Program-made: the position numbers and the translations under genes
Shown: piece after piece, positions 1-8,647 of the stretch
How the letters are laid out: each line of letters opens with the position of its first letter
Position numbering within the stretch: the first letter of the stretch is position 1
NCBI GenBank assembly: GCA_018399285.1
Contig: JAGYOW010000011.1
Location: 20,342-84,341, forward strand
Direction of reading: 5' to 3'
DNA length: 64,000 nucleotides
From: Desulfotignum sp.
Lineage (GTDB): Bacteria; Desulfobacterota; Desulfobacteria; Desulfobacterales; Desulfobacteraceae
The notes under the pieces: generated by a model
What the model was told of the DNA's origin: nothing
What the model saw: the letters and a program-made list of their open reading frames with translations, nothing else
Databases searched by the model: none

Positions 1-466
1 GGCCTTCACAAAAAATGCGGTCCGTGACATCACCATTGAGCAGCCAGATGAGACGGGCCGGCTCCAGGATCTGCCTGGCATGGGTTAACGGCAGGGTCCG
101 GTACAGGTCTTTGAAATGCGACTTGTCCAGCGTGACCCATTCTCCGGGCAACAAATGCTGGACAATACCGGAAAAAGAATCGGCACGGTGGGCGAACGCT
201 TTGGTGTCGCTTTTCCGGTCGATCAGCTGGCTCACGGTTTCGTGGGCCGTCAGGGTGTCCCGGCCCAGCTCCCACACCGCACCCTTTTCAGGTCGGGTTT
301 GATTGATGGCGGCCAGAAACCGGCCCAGAACCTGCTCCCCCCAGCCAAACCGATACTCGGAAAATATCAGCATCACGGACAGGATCATCACGCTGATGTT
401 TAAAAAGGAAACCGTCCGTTTCAACCATTCCCGGGTTCCAACAGATTCATACCATTCTATCGTCAT
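1..466 (-). CDS. Hypothetical membrane-anchored protein (partial)
   Basis: The frame opens with an ATG at 466 and stays open to the window edge, giving the first 155 residues of a protein whose C-terminus lies outside. I do not recognise the family. Residues 19-34 are hydrophobic and would form one N-terminal membrane anchor (SFLNISVMILSVMLIF), followed by a soluble region rich in charged residues. It starts 8 bases after the stop of the zinc-ribbon gene, so it is probably the last visible member of the operon that contains the two PilT-like ATPases. No function can be assigned. Confidence 0.6.
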   Translation of the reverse strand, partial: MTIEWYESVGTREWLKRTVSFLNISVMILSVMLIFSEYRFGWGEQVLGRFLAAINQTRPEKGAVWELGRDTLTAHETVSQLIDRKSDTKAFAHRADSFSGIVQHLLPGEWVTLDKSHFKDLYRTLPLTHARQILEPARLIWLLNGDVTDRIFCEG

Positions 467-474
467 AAAAGATA

Positions 475-1083
475 TCAGGCCTTGCCCGCTGCTTTCATGG
501 AATCCATGTACACCCGGTAAAAATCGGCATGGGCCTGGATTATCTGGGACAGAACCCCAGGCATCTGTGACAGGTTGTCCGGGCCGATCACACCGTTGAC
601 ACTGGCATGCAATGCCGTCATGGGGTCACCGGTTGCAAAGGTGCTGCCCATCAGCACCAGACAGATCGATCGCCGCACGGACATGTCCAGGGTGTTCATG
701 TGCGCTGAAATAATGTCGCCATCCGGATCGAACCGGTCTTCAAGCATAACCAGCGGATACACATGATAAGCCATTTTTTTAATGGCTGCTGCCGGGTTTG
801 GCGCAGTTTCCACTGTATATCCCAATTGCCCGGCCGCAGTCTTCGCCGGTTGCAGAAACGGTCCTTCCAGGGCCAGAATCAGGGCTCTGGGCTGATTCTG
901 AATCGCAGTTTCCGGCCGGAGTCCGGAACCAGGCCCAACAGAGGCCCCGGTTCCGCTTTTTTGGGCGGGGATAATAATTTTTTCCTTGCATTTCGGACAA
1001 TTGATTACGGCATCCCTGTCTTTGGGAATTTTATGATCCGGAATATTGAACTGGGAATGACAATTTTTGCACTGTATGTTCAT
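475..1083 (-). CDS. Zinc-ribbon (MJ0042-type) protein with a degenerate receiver-like domain
   Basis: The 202-residue product begins with a zinc ribbon of the MJ0042 type: CKNC at residues 5-8 and CPKC at about 29-32, a pair of CxxC knuckles typical of this short N-terminal domain. After a proline- and glycine-rich linker, residues from about 65 on read like a response-regulator fold (RALILALEGPF..., PLVMLEDRFD...), but the acidic pocket and phosphoacceptor are not convincing, so phosphorylation is unlikely. The ATG overlaps the stop of the upstream pilT-like gene by 4 bases, which indicates translational coupling. A role in pilus or surface regulation is inferred only from this linkage. Confidence 0.7.
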   Translation of the reverse strand: MNIQCKNCHSQFNIPDHKIPKDRDAVINCPKCKEKIIIPAQKSGTGASVGPGSGLRPETAIQNQPRALILALEGPFLQPAKTAAGQLGYTVETAPNPAAAIKKMAYHVYPLVMLEDRFDPDGDIISAHMNTLDMSVRRSICLVLMGSTFATGDPMTALHASVNGVIGPDNLSQMPGVLSQIIQAHADFYRVYMDSMKAAGKA

Positions 1084-2252
1084 GATTCAGGGCCCCCTTT
1101 GTAGCCCCGGTCAATTTCCAGCGAATCGATCTGGGTGGTTGATTCTCCCCGGGCGCTTTTAATGCTGTCCACCCCCCGGCCCACCATGTCTTTTCTGGAG
1201 GCATAGGCCATGGCAACGGATTCATCAATTTTGCCCTCCCGGAAAAGAGACACGATATACTCGTCAAATGTCACCATCCCCTGGTGTTTACCGGCCATGA
1301 TGATCTCATTGAAGGTTTTGCCTTCGGATTCCCCGTTGAGGATAGAATCTCTCACCCGCAGGTTGCTGGCCATGATTTCAAACGCCGCCACCCGGCCGCC
1401 GCCGGTTTTGGGCAGCAGCCGCTGGGCCACCACCCATCTGAGCGTGTCTGCCAGGCGAACGCGGATCTGCTTTTCCTCCTGGGTGGAAAACATGCCCAGA
1501 ATCCGGTTGATGGTCTGTCCGGCATCCACGGTATGCAGGGTGGACAATACCAGATGGCCGGTTTCCGCGGCAGACAGTCCGATCTCCACGGTTTCCCGGT
1601 CCCGCATTTCTCCCACCAGAATCACTTTGGGGGCCTGGCGCAGGGCCGCCCGAAGCCCTGAGGCGAACGTGTCGAAATCCATGCCCAGTTCCCGTTGATT
1701 GAACGTGGACTGTTTCTGGGGATGCTGGTATTCGATGGGGTCTTCCAGGGTGATCACATGCACGGCCTGGGTGTCGTTGATCCGGTCCAGCAGGGCCGCC
1801 AGAGAGGTGGATTTTCCGGAGCCCGTGCCGCCGGTCACAAAGATGATCCCGTTTTTTTCCTCGGCCATCTTGAAAAAAGGGTCCGGCAGATTCAGATCTT
1901 CAATGGTGGGAATTTGGGTTTCCAGCTTCCGCAGAATAATGGCATATTTGCCGGACCGTGAAAAGATGTTCACCCGGAATCTGGCCTGGGTGCCCAGCTG
2001 GTAGGACAGATCGCAGGACCCTTCCCTCAGAAGGGTTTCTGTCAGTTTCCGGTCATTGTGGATCAGGTTCAAAGCGATGATTTCCGTCTGGAACGGGGTC
2101 AATCGCTCAAAATCCGGATCCATTTGCACCCGTGTCAATTTGCCTGAACTTTCCACCTGAAGGGGCTTTCCCGGTGTCAGGTTCAGATCGGACACATTGG
2201 GGTGAGCTGTCAGCATTCTGGATAAGATCTGATCGACCTGCTGCTTTTTCAT
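1080..2252 (-). CDS. PilT/PilU-like twitching motility ATPase
   Basis: This 390-residue protein belongs to the GspE/PilT secretion ATPase superfamily. It has the Walker A motif GGTGSGKST at residues 141-149, the Asp box around LEDPIEYQHPQ, a Walker B segment ILVGEMRD and the His box STLHTVDAGQT. These hexameric cytoplasmic ATPases power retraction of type IV pili. It lies just downstream of a second, more canonical PilT, so it is probably the PilU-like accessory motor, though the sequence alone does not settle this. The C-terminal 40 residues are charged and not conserved in PilT. Start chosen for the RBS AGGAG 5 bases before the ATG. Confidence 0.85.
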   Translation of the reverse strand: MKKQQVDQILSRMLTAHPNVSDLNLTPGKPLQVESSGKLTRVQMDPDFERLTPFQTEIIALNLIHNDRKLTETLLREGSCDLSYQLGTQARFRVNIFSRSGKYAIILRKLETQIPTIEDLNLPDPFFKMAEEKNGIIFVTGGTGSGKSTSLAALLDRINDTQAVHVITLEDPIEYQHPQKQSTFNQRELGMDFDTFASGLRAALRQAPKVILVGEMRDRETVEIGLSAAETGHLVLSTLHTVDAGQTINRILGMFSTQEEKQIRVRLADTLRWVVAQRLLPKTGGGRVAAFEIMASNLRVRDSILNGESEGKTFNEIIMAGKHQGMVTFDEYIVSLFREGKIDESVAMAYASRKDMVGRGVDSIKSARGESTTQIDSLEIDRGYKGGPES

Positions 2253-2276
2253 GATTCTCCTGTCAATGTTCGCACA

Positions 2277-3359
2277 TCAGGCTTCAGTAAAATCCGTGGG
2301 CGGTTTTTTAAGGAAGGGGCGGAAAATGCCTTTGTTGTTTGCTTTGCTATAGGCTTCATCCGGGCTGATCCACCCTTTTTTGTACAATGTCATGATGGAG
2401 TCGTCCAGCAGCTGCATGCCGTATTGTTTTCCCGTCTGGATCATGGAAGGAATCTGATGGGTTTTGGATTCCCGGATGAGATTCCGCACTGCCGGAGTGG
2501 CCACCAGAATCTCCAGGGCCGCACACCGTCCTTTTTTGTCAATGCGTTTGAACAACACCTGGGCCACCACGGCCCTGAGCCCGTCGGACAGGGTGGAGCG
2601 GATCTGTGCCTGTTCCGAGGCAGGAAATACTTCAATGATCCGGTCCACGGTTTTGGCCGCACTGGACGTATGCAGGGTGCCGAAAACCAGATGTCCGGTG
2701 GAAGCCGCTTCAATGGCCAGAGAAATGGTTTCCAGATCCCGCAGTTCCCCCACCAGGATGATATCCGGGTCCTCACGCAGGGCACCTCGCAAAGCGGCGG
2801 AAAAGGTATCGGTATGGGTCCCCACCTCCCGGTGGTTCACAATACAGCTCTGGCTTTTGTGAACAAACTCGATGGGATCTTCCACCGTGATAATATGATC
2901 TTTTCTGGATCGGTTGGCCTGGTCGATAATCGCGGCCAGGGTGGTGGATTTACCGGATCCGGTGGGGCCGGTGACCAGTACCAGTCCCCGAGGCAGATCC
3001 GCCAGTTTGGAGATCACCGAAGGAAGTCCCAGTTGTTCGGAAGTCAGAATATTGGAGGGAATTTCACGGAATACGGCGGAAATCCCGTTCTTCTGCATGA
3101 AATAATTGGCCCGGTAACGGGCCAGGCCAGGGATCTCATACCCGAAATCCACATCCCCGGTCTCTTCAAAGACTTTTATCTTCTCCTGGGAGGTGATTTC
3201 ATAAAGCATTGCCCGCAGTTTGTCCGATGTCAGGCGTTCATACTTGATCCGTTCAATGTCCCCGTTAAGCCGCAGGGACGGTTGTTGCCCGGCTGACAGA
3301 TGCAGGTCGGACGCGCCCTGATCATGCATCAGTTTGAAAAACGCATCTATTTGAGCCAT
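2277..3359 (-). CDS. pilT: Type IV pilus retraction ATPase PilT
   Basis: The 360-residue product is close to the usual PilT length (about 345-370). It has an N-terminal PAS-like domain (SDLHLSAGQQP), Walker A GPTGSGKST at residues 131-139, the Asp box VEDPIEFVHKS, Walker B IILVGELRD and the His box GTLHTSSAAKT. The segment after this (NLIRESKTHQIPSMIQTG) matches the PilT C-terminal core. PilT hydrolyses ATP at the base of type IV pili to depolymerise pilin and drive twitching motility. It precedes the second PilT-like gene by 24 bases in the same operon. No other pilus genes are in this window. Confidence 0.92.
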   Translation of the reverse strand: MAQIDAFFKLMHDQGASDLHLSAGQQPSLRLNGDIERIKYERLTSDKLRAMLYEITSQEKIKVFEETGDVDFGYEIPGLARYRANYFMQKNGISAVFREIPSNILTSEQLGLPSVISKLADLPRGLVLVTGPTGSGKSTTLAAIIDQANRSRKDHIITVEDPIEFVHKSQSCIVNHREVGTHTDTFSAALRGALREDPDIILVGELRDLETISLAIEAASTGHLVFGTLHTSSAAKTVDRIIEVFPASEQAQIRSTLSDGLRAVVAQVLFKRIDKKGRCAALEILVATPAVRNLIRESKTHQIPSMIQTGKQYGMQLLDDSIMTLYKKGWISPDEAYSKANNKGIFRPFLKKPPTDFTEA

Positions 3360-3415
3360 CTGAACCCTTTATTTATATGTGTTTGAGATCTGGAAAAAAA
3401 GATTCGGTTGTCCGA

Positions 3416-3916
3416 TCATGCCCGATTGATGAACTTGATTGTGGCATCAGTCTCATCAGCCGCCTTGTTTTCTTTCTTGCTCATTTCCAGTAGTTTTGCA
3501 TGGGATTCGATGACCGCACTGACCTGCATTTCCAATTGAATCCGCTGCCGCTTAAGTTCCATGATATCGCTGTGAAGCTGAGAAAGCCGTTTATGGGCCC
3601 GGTTCAGAATTTTTTCCGCTTCCACCTGAGCATTGGCCATGGTGACCTGGGCCGATTTTTTGGCGTTGTCCTTCATCTGATCCAATACGTTCTGGGATTG
3701 AATCATGGCATTTTTCATGGCGTTTTCCCGTTTGCGGTATCCCTGATTCTCCTGATCCAGTCGTCTTTTTTCTTCAGCCAGCTTTTCAATGGTCCGATCC
3801 ATGGACTCCATCTGGGCCGCCACCTCTTCCAGAAACCCATCCACTTCCTGAACATCAAACCCTCTGAAACGGGTTTTGAATTCCTTCTGCCTGACCACCA
3901 TTGATGTGATACCCAT
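3416..3916 (-). CDS. DivIVA domain-containing protein
   Basis: The product starts MGITSMVVRQKEFKTRFRGF, which contains the DivIVA N-terminal signature (Phe-x-x-x-hydrophobic-Arg-Gly-Phe followed by EVDGFLEEVA). The rest is a long heptad-rich coiled coil (residues about 35-140). DivIVA-type proteins bind curved membranes and recruit polarity, division or secretion partners. An in-frame ATG 18 bases upstream (3934) is possible, but the inner ATG is preferred: it has GAAAGG about 9 bases upstream and it puts the DivIVA motif at the N-terminus. It sits between yggT and pilT, the usual DivIVA-YggT pairing. Confidence 0.85.
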   Translation of the reverse strand: MGITSMVVRQKEFKTRFRGFDVQEVDGFLEEVAAQMESMDRTIEKLAEEKRRLDQENQGYRKRENAMKNAMIQSQNVLDQMKDNAKKSAQVTMANAQVEAEKILNRAHKRLSQLHSDIMELKRQRIQLEMQVSAVIESHAKLLEMSKKENKAADETDATIKFINRA

Positions 3917-3948
3917 AAAATCAATCCTTTCCATCTGAAATCAGATAG

Positions 3949-4251
3949 TTACAACAGCATAGACCGTGCCAGTCCATGCAGCGTGTTCACCACAAAGGTC
4001 TGAAGAAAGATGATAACCATCAGTACGACGATCGGTGAAATGTCAATTCCTCCGAAATGAACCGGCAATCTTTTTCTGATCTGGTAAAGTACCGGTTCCG
4101 TTGCGTTATTAATGAATCGAACGATGGGATTGTAAGGATCCGGATTTACCCAGGACAATACCGCACCGGCAATGACAATCCACATGTAAAGCGTCAATCC
4201 GTAATCAAGCACCACAGCTACCGCTTCTAAAAAATTGGCCACTACAAGCAT
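3949..4251 (-). CDS. YggT family integral membrane protein
   Basis: This 100-residue protein has two hydrophobic segments (about residues 8-30 and 75-95) flanking the conserved YggT motif WVNPDPYNPIVRFINNATEPVL. YggT proteins are small inner-membrane proteins often encoded near division or proC genes; a role in osmotic or ion homeostasis has been suggested but is not firm. It is the first gene of the minus-strand block that continues into the DivIVA protein after 32 bases, so the promoter of the block should lie in the 4,252-4,610 intergenic region. Confidence 0.85.
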   Translation of the reverse strand: MLVVANFLEAVAVVLDYGLTLYMWIVIAGAVLSWVNPDPYNPIVRFINNATEPVLYQIRKRLPVHFGGIDISPIVVLMVIIFLQTFVVNTLHGLARSMLL

Positions 4252-4610
4252 TCAAACACCCTTTCATGTATGATTTTTCCTGAATCTGTTATCAGGCAAT
4301 CAGATAAAAATCAAGTTTTTTTACCTGGTTAGGAATCCAGGATCAAAGAAACAGCGTGTGGGGAACCAACTGTTTCCCCGCACTCCCGGGCACGATCCGC
4401 ACACCCGATACGAATGGATCCGACAACATTCGGCCCCGGGCATGCGTTATGTGCTTGAATGTCGGCCAATGGTATGATAACTATGTGAATTATATTTTAA
4501 AATATTTATTGCGTACCACTGGGGAGGGGGCGAATCTGATACGCACAGTCAGACACGGCCCCCGGAATCTTAAGATCTGTAAAAACGGATTAAATCCAAG
4601 GAGTAAACAT
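4252..4610. other. Divergent intergenic region between yggT and the AOR gene
   Basis: About 360 bases separate the divergent yggT and AOR-family genes. The right half is very AT-rich around 4,490-4,515 and then holds a G/C-rich inverted repeat (GGGGGC near 4,527 and GCCCCC near 4,560) just before the AOR ribosome binding site, which could form a leader hairpin. I could not match this leader to a molybdenum or tungsten cofactor riboswitch by eye. A reading frame extends upstream of the AOR start through this region but has no ribosome binding site or family similarity. Confidence 0.4.
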
Positions 4611-6749
4611 ATGGGTTCTGTGAAATTAAATGAAATCAAAGCTGTTTCCTATGACCGGGCGGAAGTGATCAAAGGATACACGGATCGGTCCCTTCACATC
4701 AACCTGGCCGATAATGACATCCGCATCGATTCAATTGATGCGGCAGTAAGAGACAAATTCATCGGCGGCAAAGGGTATGATCTGTGGTTCATGTGGCAGG
4801 CCGTCAAAGGCACCACAAAATGGAATGATCCGGAGAATGCCCTGTGCATCTCCGCCGGTCCCTTAGGGGGAACCCCCGGATATCCCGGTGGCGGCAAAAG
4901 CATCGTCACCACCATTTCCCCGCTGACCGGCGCGCCCATTGATTCCAATGTGGGCGGCTATTTCGGTCCTTACAAAAAATTTTCCGGATTCGACGTCATC
5001 ACGTTGACCGGCAAGGCGGACCAGGACGTCGTCATCCTCATCGACGGCATTGAAAGCCGGATCAAAATCTTTAATGCCGCCGAGCTGCCGGACAATGCCT
5101 ATGATCTGTCCGATGCCCTGACCCGGTATTTTGACGAGGAAAAACCCGTGAACATCTCTGTGGTGACCGCCGGCCCCGGTGCTGAAAACACTTTTTTCGG
5201 ATGCCTGAATTTCTCCTGGTATGATGCCGGGCGCAAAAGGGTCCGTTACAAACAGGCTGGCCGGGGCGGCACAGGCACGGTGCTGGCCGACAAGAGAATC
5301 AAGGCCGTGGTGGCCCGATATGGGGCTGTTTCCATGAAAAGCAATCAGCCCGCAGATCTGGAAGCACTGAAAACCGTGACTAAAACCCATGCCAAAGAAA
5401 TCCATGACCTGGATCCCAAACAGAACCGCATGGCCCTGGTGGGCACCACCCATCTGGTTCCCATCATGAACGACCATGACTGCCTGCCCACACACAATTT
5501 CAAATTCGGGTCCCACCCGGGGGCGGCCGTCATCGGTGAAGCCGTGTATGAACATATATTTGACAAGGGCTTTGACGGGTGCTGGCGGGGGTGTGCCGTG
5601 GCCTGTTCCCACGGGGTCAAGGATTTTTCCCCGTTCACCGGGCCCTTCAAAGGCACCAGGGTGTTTGTGGACGGACCGGAATATGAAACCGTGGCCGGAT
5701 GCGGTTCCAACTTAGGCATTTTTGATGCCCACACCATCCTGGAAATCAACTTTTATTGTGATGCCTATGGGATGGATACCATTTCCGTGGGAACCTCCAT
5801 CGGATTTGTGATGGAATGCTTTGAAAATCAGCTGATCACTGCCGAGCACACGGGCGGGATGGATCTGAGTTTCGGCAACCGGCTCAACACCCTGGAACTG
5901 ATCCACCAGATGGCCAGAGGCGACGGGTTCGGTGCCATTGTGGGCAAAGGCATCCGCCGGATGAAACAGATCTTTGCCGAAAAATTCAAAGCCGATCCCG
6001 CGTTCATGCAGGATATCGGTATGGAATCCAAGGGTCTGGAATTTTCCGAATACATCACCAAGGAGAGCCTGGCCCAGCAGGGCGGTTACGGCCTGGCCCT
6101 CAAAGGCCCCCAGCATGATGAAGCCTGGCTGATTTTTCTGGACATGGTCCACAATTTCATGCCCACTTTTGAAAACAAGGCCGAAGCCCTGCACTGGTTT
6201 CCCATGTTCCGGACCTGGTTCGGTCTGTGCGGCCTGTGCAAGCTGCCCTGGAACGATATCGTGCCCGAAGACAACAAAGATACCAAAGAACCGGCCAAAG
6301 TGATGAAGCATGTGCAATGGTATGCCGACTTTTTTTCCGCTGTCACCGGTAGAAAAACCATGCCCGATGATCTCATCGCCATGAGTGAAGCCGTGTATAA
6401 TTTCCAGCGGATCTTCAACCTGAAAATGGGATACGGTACCCGGGAACATGACACCCTGCCCTACCGGGCCATGGGACCGGTGACTGTGGAGGAATATGAA
6501 AGCCGTCCGGACCGTTACGACACACAGCTGACCGACACCTACGGCATGGATATCACAGGTATGGATACAGCAGCCAAAGTCGCGGCATTGAGAAAAGAAC
6601 GCGAATCCCAGTATGAACAGCTTAAAGATGCGGTCTATGACCGTCGGGGCTGGACCCGGAACGGAATTCCCACCAAGGAAACGGTTCAGCGCCTGGGCAT
6701 TGATTTTCCGGAAGTGCTGGAAGTGCTGGCGGAAAACGGGATTCAATAA
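4611..6749 (+). CDS. Aldehyde:ferredoxin oxidoreductase family protein (tungsten/molybdenum pterin enzyme)
   Basis: The 712-residue product belongs to the AOR family, which binds a bis-pterin tungsten (or molybdenum) cofactor and one [4Fe-4S] cluster and usually oxidises aldehydes with ferredoxin. The N-terminal domain shows KFIGGKGYDLWF and GPLGGTPGYPGGGKS, and later NFSWYDAGRKRVRYKQAGRGGTGTV matches the pterin-binding face. Cluster ligands are probably C324, C328 and C332 (a C-x3-C-x3-C arrangement) plus one cysteine of GLCGLC near residue 545. The protein is about 100 residues longer than typical AORs and has an N-terminal extension. Start chosen at 4611 because AAGGAG lies 8 bases upstream. 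A MoaD/ThiS-like gene follows. Substrate unknown; relatives include the BamB subunit of benzoyl-CoA reductase. Confidence 0.85.
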   Translation: MGSVKLNEIKAVSYDRAEVIKGYTDRSLHINLADNDIRIDSIDAAVRDKFIGGKGYDLWFMWQAVKGTTKWNDPENALCISAGPLGGTPGYPGGGKSIVTTISPLTGAPIDSNVGGYFGPYKKFSGFDVITLTGKADQDVVILIDGIESRIKIFNAAELPDNAYDLSDALTRYFDEEKPVNISVVTAGPGAENTFFGCLNFSWYDAGRKRVRYKQAGRGGTGTVLADKRIKAVVARYGAVSMKSNQPADLEALKTVTKTHAKEIHDLDPKQNRMALVGTTHLVPIMNDHDCLPTHNFKFGSHPGAAVIGEAVYEHIFDKGFDGCWRGCAVACSHGVKDFSPFTGPFKGTRVFVDGPEYETVAGCGSNLGIFDAHTILEINFYCDAYGMDTISVGTSIGFVMECFENQLITAEHTGGMDLSFGNRLNTLELIHQMARGDGFGAIVGKGIRRMKQIFAEKFKADPAFMQDIGMESKGLEFSEYITKESLAQQGGYGLALKGPQHDEAWLIFLDMVHNFMPTFENKAEALHWFPMFRTWFGLCGLCKLPWNDIVPEDNKDTKEPAKVMKHVQWYADFFSAVTGRKTMPDDLIAMSEAVYNFQRIFNLKMGYGTREHDTLPYRAMGPVTVEEYESRPDRYDTQLTDTYGMDITGMDTAAKVAALRKERESQYEQLKDAVYDRRGWTRNGIPTKETVQRLGIDFPEVLEVLAENGIQ

Positions 6750-6765
6750 GGCACAAACCCTCTTT

Positions 6766-6963
6766 ATGATACAGGTGAATGACCAGCCATTTGAGTGGAA
6801 ACCGGACATGACCATCGCGGATCTGCTGAAACAGATGCCGGATGTCCGGTTCTGCTCAGTGGTCCGTCTCAACGGAAAACTGGTCTCCAGCCCCCGGTTT
6901 CGCGAAACACGGATTCCGGACAACGCGGTCATCCATCTGCTGCCTCTGGTGGCAGGTGGATGA
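6766..6963 (+). CDS. MoaD/ThiS-family small sulfur-carrier protein
   Basis: This 65-residue protein has the beta-grasp layout of MoaD/ThiS and ends in a Gly-Gly dipeptide after LLPLVAGG, the part that is adenylated and thiocarboxylated in sulfur carriers. The internal segment VVRLNGKLVSSPRF...IPDNAVIHLLPLVAGG matches the family pattern. It begins 16 bases after the AOR stop, so the two are very likely co-transcribed. MoaD-type proteins donate sulfur for the pterin dithiolene of tungsten and molybdenum cofactors, and small MoaD-like proteins often accompany AOR genes. No dedicated activating enzyme is visible nearby. Confidence 0.85.
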   Translation: MIQVNDQPFEWKPDMTIADLLKQMPDVRFCSVVRLNGKLVSSPRFRETRIPDNAVIHLLPLVAGG

Positions 6964-7006
6964 TGTCGCCCCCATTTACTTTTAAACCCCAACACAGAGT
7001 CCACTA

Positions 7007-8575
7007 TTGAAATCTTTCATCGATTTTCTCAAGCGACTGTTCAAAAAACCGACTGCACCTTCGCCGTCCCCGCCTGACCCCGGACCCCGGCCTCGTGCCC
7101 AAGACACGCCCCATCCCCGGGGTCAAAAAAAACCCATTGCCGAGAAAAAGAAACCCATTGCCGAGAAATCGACGGGTCCGAAAATATCACCCGCACAACC
7201 GCCAAAGAGTGCCGGCACAGCGCTGAGATCCCAAAAATCGTCTTCCAAACCATCATGGTCTGTGGACCAGTTTCAAGTACCGCCCCTGGAAGGCAAAACC
7301 CGGTTTCATGACCTGGGTCTGCCGGAACCGCTCATGCATGCGGTGGCAGATCTGGGATTTGAATACTGTACCGATATCCAGGCCGCCCTGCTGCCCCATA
7401 CCCTGGCGGGCAAGGATGCCACGGCCAAGGCCCAGACCGGCACCGGCAAAACAGCCACGTTCATTATCGCCATCATCAAGGCATTTATGGACAAACCCGT
7501 AAAAAACAAACCTGGATTTCCCAGGGCCTTGATTCTGGCCCCCACCCGGGAACTGGTCCATCAGATAGAAAAAGATTTCCAGGGCCTGGCCAGATACGCC
7601 GGATGCAATATTTTATCGGTTTTCGGCGGCACGGGGTATGCCCGGCAGCAGCAGACCCTTCAGGATAATTCAGTGGATGTGATTGTGGCCACGCCCGGGC
7701 GGCTTCTGGATTTTATCCGGCAAAAAATCATCCAGCTTTCCAAAGTGGAAATCATGGTCATCGATGAAGCGGACCGGATGCTGGACATGGGATTTATTCC
7801 GGATGTCCGCAGACTCATTTACATGACCCCGCCCAAAAACAAACGGCAGACCCTTTTCTTTTCCGCCACCCTGACCGAAGATGTCTTACGTCTGGCAGAT
7901 TCATGGACCACCAAAAACCGGGTTCAGATTGAAATCGATCCGGAACAGACGGCTGCGGACAGTATTCAGCAGATTGTATATCTGACCACGGAAGATAAGA
8001 AATTTCAGCACGTTTACAATCTGGTGACGTCTGAAACAATTGAGCGGGTTCTTATCTTTGTGAACCGAAAAGATACGGCCACTTTTTTAAGCAGCAAACT
8101 GGACCGGTACGGCCAGAAGTGCAAGGTGCTCTCCGGAGATGTTTCCCAGAACAACCGGTTCAAGGTGCTGGAGCAGTTCAAAAAAGGCACCGTCCGGATT
8201 CTGGTGGCCACGGATGTGGCAGCCCGGGGCCTGCATGTTGAAAACATCAGCCATGTCATCAATTATGACATGCCGTTTGAGCCTGAGCATTATATTCACC
8301 GGATCGGCAGAACGGGCAGGGCCGGAGCCACAGGCACCTCCATCTCGTTTGCCGATGAAATGAGTTCGTTTCAGATTCCGTTGATTGAAGCGGTTTTAGG
8401 CTATAAGCTGCCCTGTGAATATCCGTCCGACATTCTGGAAAATCCATTGCCCAAACCCGCACCCAAAAAGAAAAACACATCGCCCCCCCCGAAAGTTAAA
8501 GCCAAATCCAGACGGAGGCGGCGATCCATGCCACCGGGAAAATACGCCGGGAAAAGCAGACCGGGTTCCAGTTGA
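7007..8575 (+). CDS. DEAD-box ATP-dependent RNA helicase (RhlB/RhlE type)
   Basis: The product has the full DEAD-box set: Q-motif region FHDLGLPEPLMHAVADLGF, motif I AQTGTGKT, APTREL, TPGRL, DEAD in VIDEADRMLDMGF, SAT in FFSATLT, and the C-terminal RecA motifs ATDVAARGL and HRIGRTGRAG. The first 85 residues are a proline- and lysine-rich tail containing an exact tandem KKPIAEK repeat (two DNA copies around 7,125-7,167), and the last 40 residues are strongly basic (KAKSRRRRRS), both likely RNA-binding. Such enzymes remodel RNA in ribosome assembly or decay. The start is a TTG with a weak ribosome binding site, so the N-terminus is uncertain; an alternative start could shorten the tail. Confidence 0.9.
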   Translation: MKSFIDFLKRLFKKPTAPSPSPPDPGPRPRAQDTPHPRGQKKPIAEKKKPIAEKSTGPKISPAQPPKSAGTALRSQKSSSKPSWSVDQFQVPPLEGKTRFHDLGLPEPLMHAVADLGFEYCTDIQAALLPHTLAGKDATAKAQTGTGKTATFIIAIIKAFMDKPVKNKPGFPRALILAPTRELVHQIEKDFQGLARYAGCNILSVFGGTGYARQQQTLQDNSVDVIVATPGRLLDFIRQKIIQLSKVEIMVIDEADRMLDMGFIPDVRRLIYMTPPKNKRQTLFFSATLTEDVLRLADSWTTKNRVQIEIDPEQTAADSIQQIVYLTTEDKKFQHVYNLVTSETIERVLIFVNRKDTATFLSSKLDRYGQKCKVLSGDVSQNNRFKVLEQFKKGTVRILVATDVAARGLHVENISHVINYDMPFEPEHYIHRIGRTGRAGATGTSISFADEMSSFQIPLIEAVLGYKLPCEYPSDILENPLPKPAPKKKNTSPPPKVKAKSRRRRRSMPPGKYAGKSRPGSS

Positions 8576-8647
8576 CAGGGTCCGGGCATTCAGTGTAAAA
8601 CCAGGTAATTTGTAACAGCACCGATAATATTTAAGAAGAGGAAAACT

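Noticed and set aside
4356..4610. A longer N-terminus for the AOR gene starting near 4356
   Set aside because: There is no ribosome binding site at the upstream start, the added residues resemble nothing in the family, and a strong Shine-Dalgarno sequence precedes the ATG at 4611.
4380..4610. A molybdenum- or tungsten-cofactor riboswitch in the AOR leader
   Set aside because: Hairpins are present, but I could not match the conserved core of the Moco/Tuco RNA by eye. A covariance-model search would decide.
5712..7004. A 430-codon open frame on the minus strand antisense to the AOR gene
   Set aside because: It lies entirely opposite a clear AOR-family gene and its product is low-complexity, rich in His, Phe and Gly, as expected for the complement of GC-biased codons. 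No family similarity or ribosome binding site.
7125..7167. A tandem repeat as a possible CRISPR or mobile-element feature
   Set aside because: The two copies are in frame and encode the Lys-Pro-rich tail of the DEAD-box helicase; it is a coding repeat.
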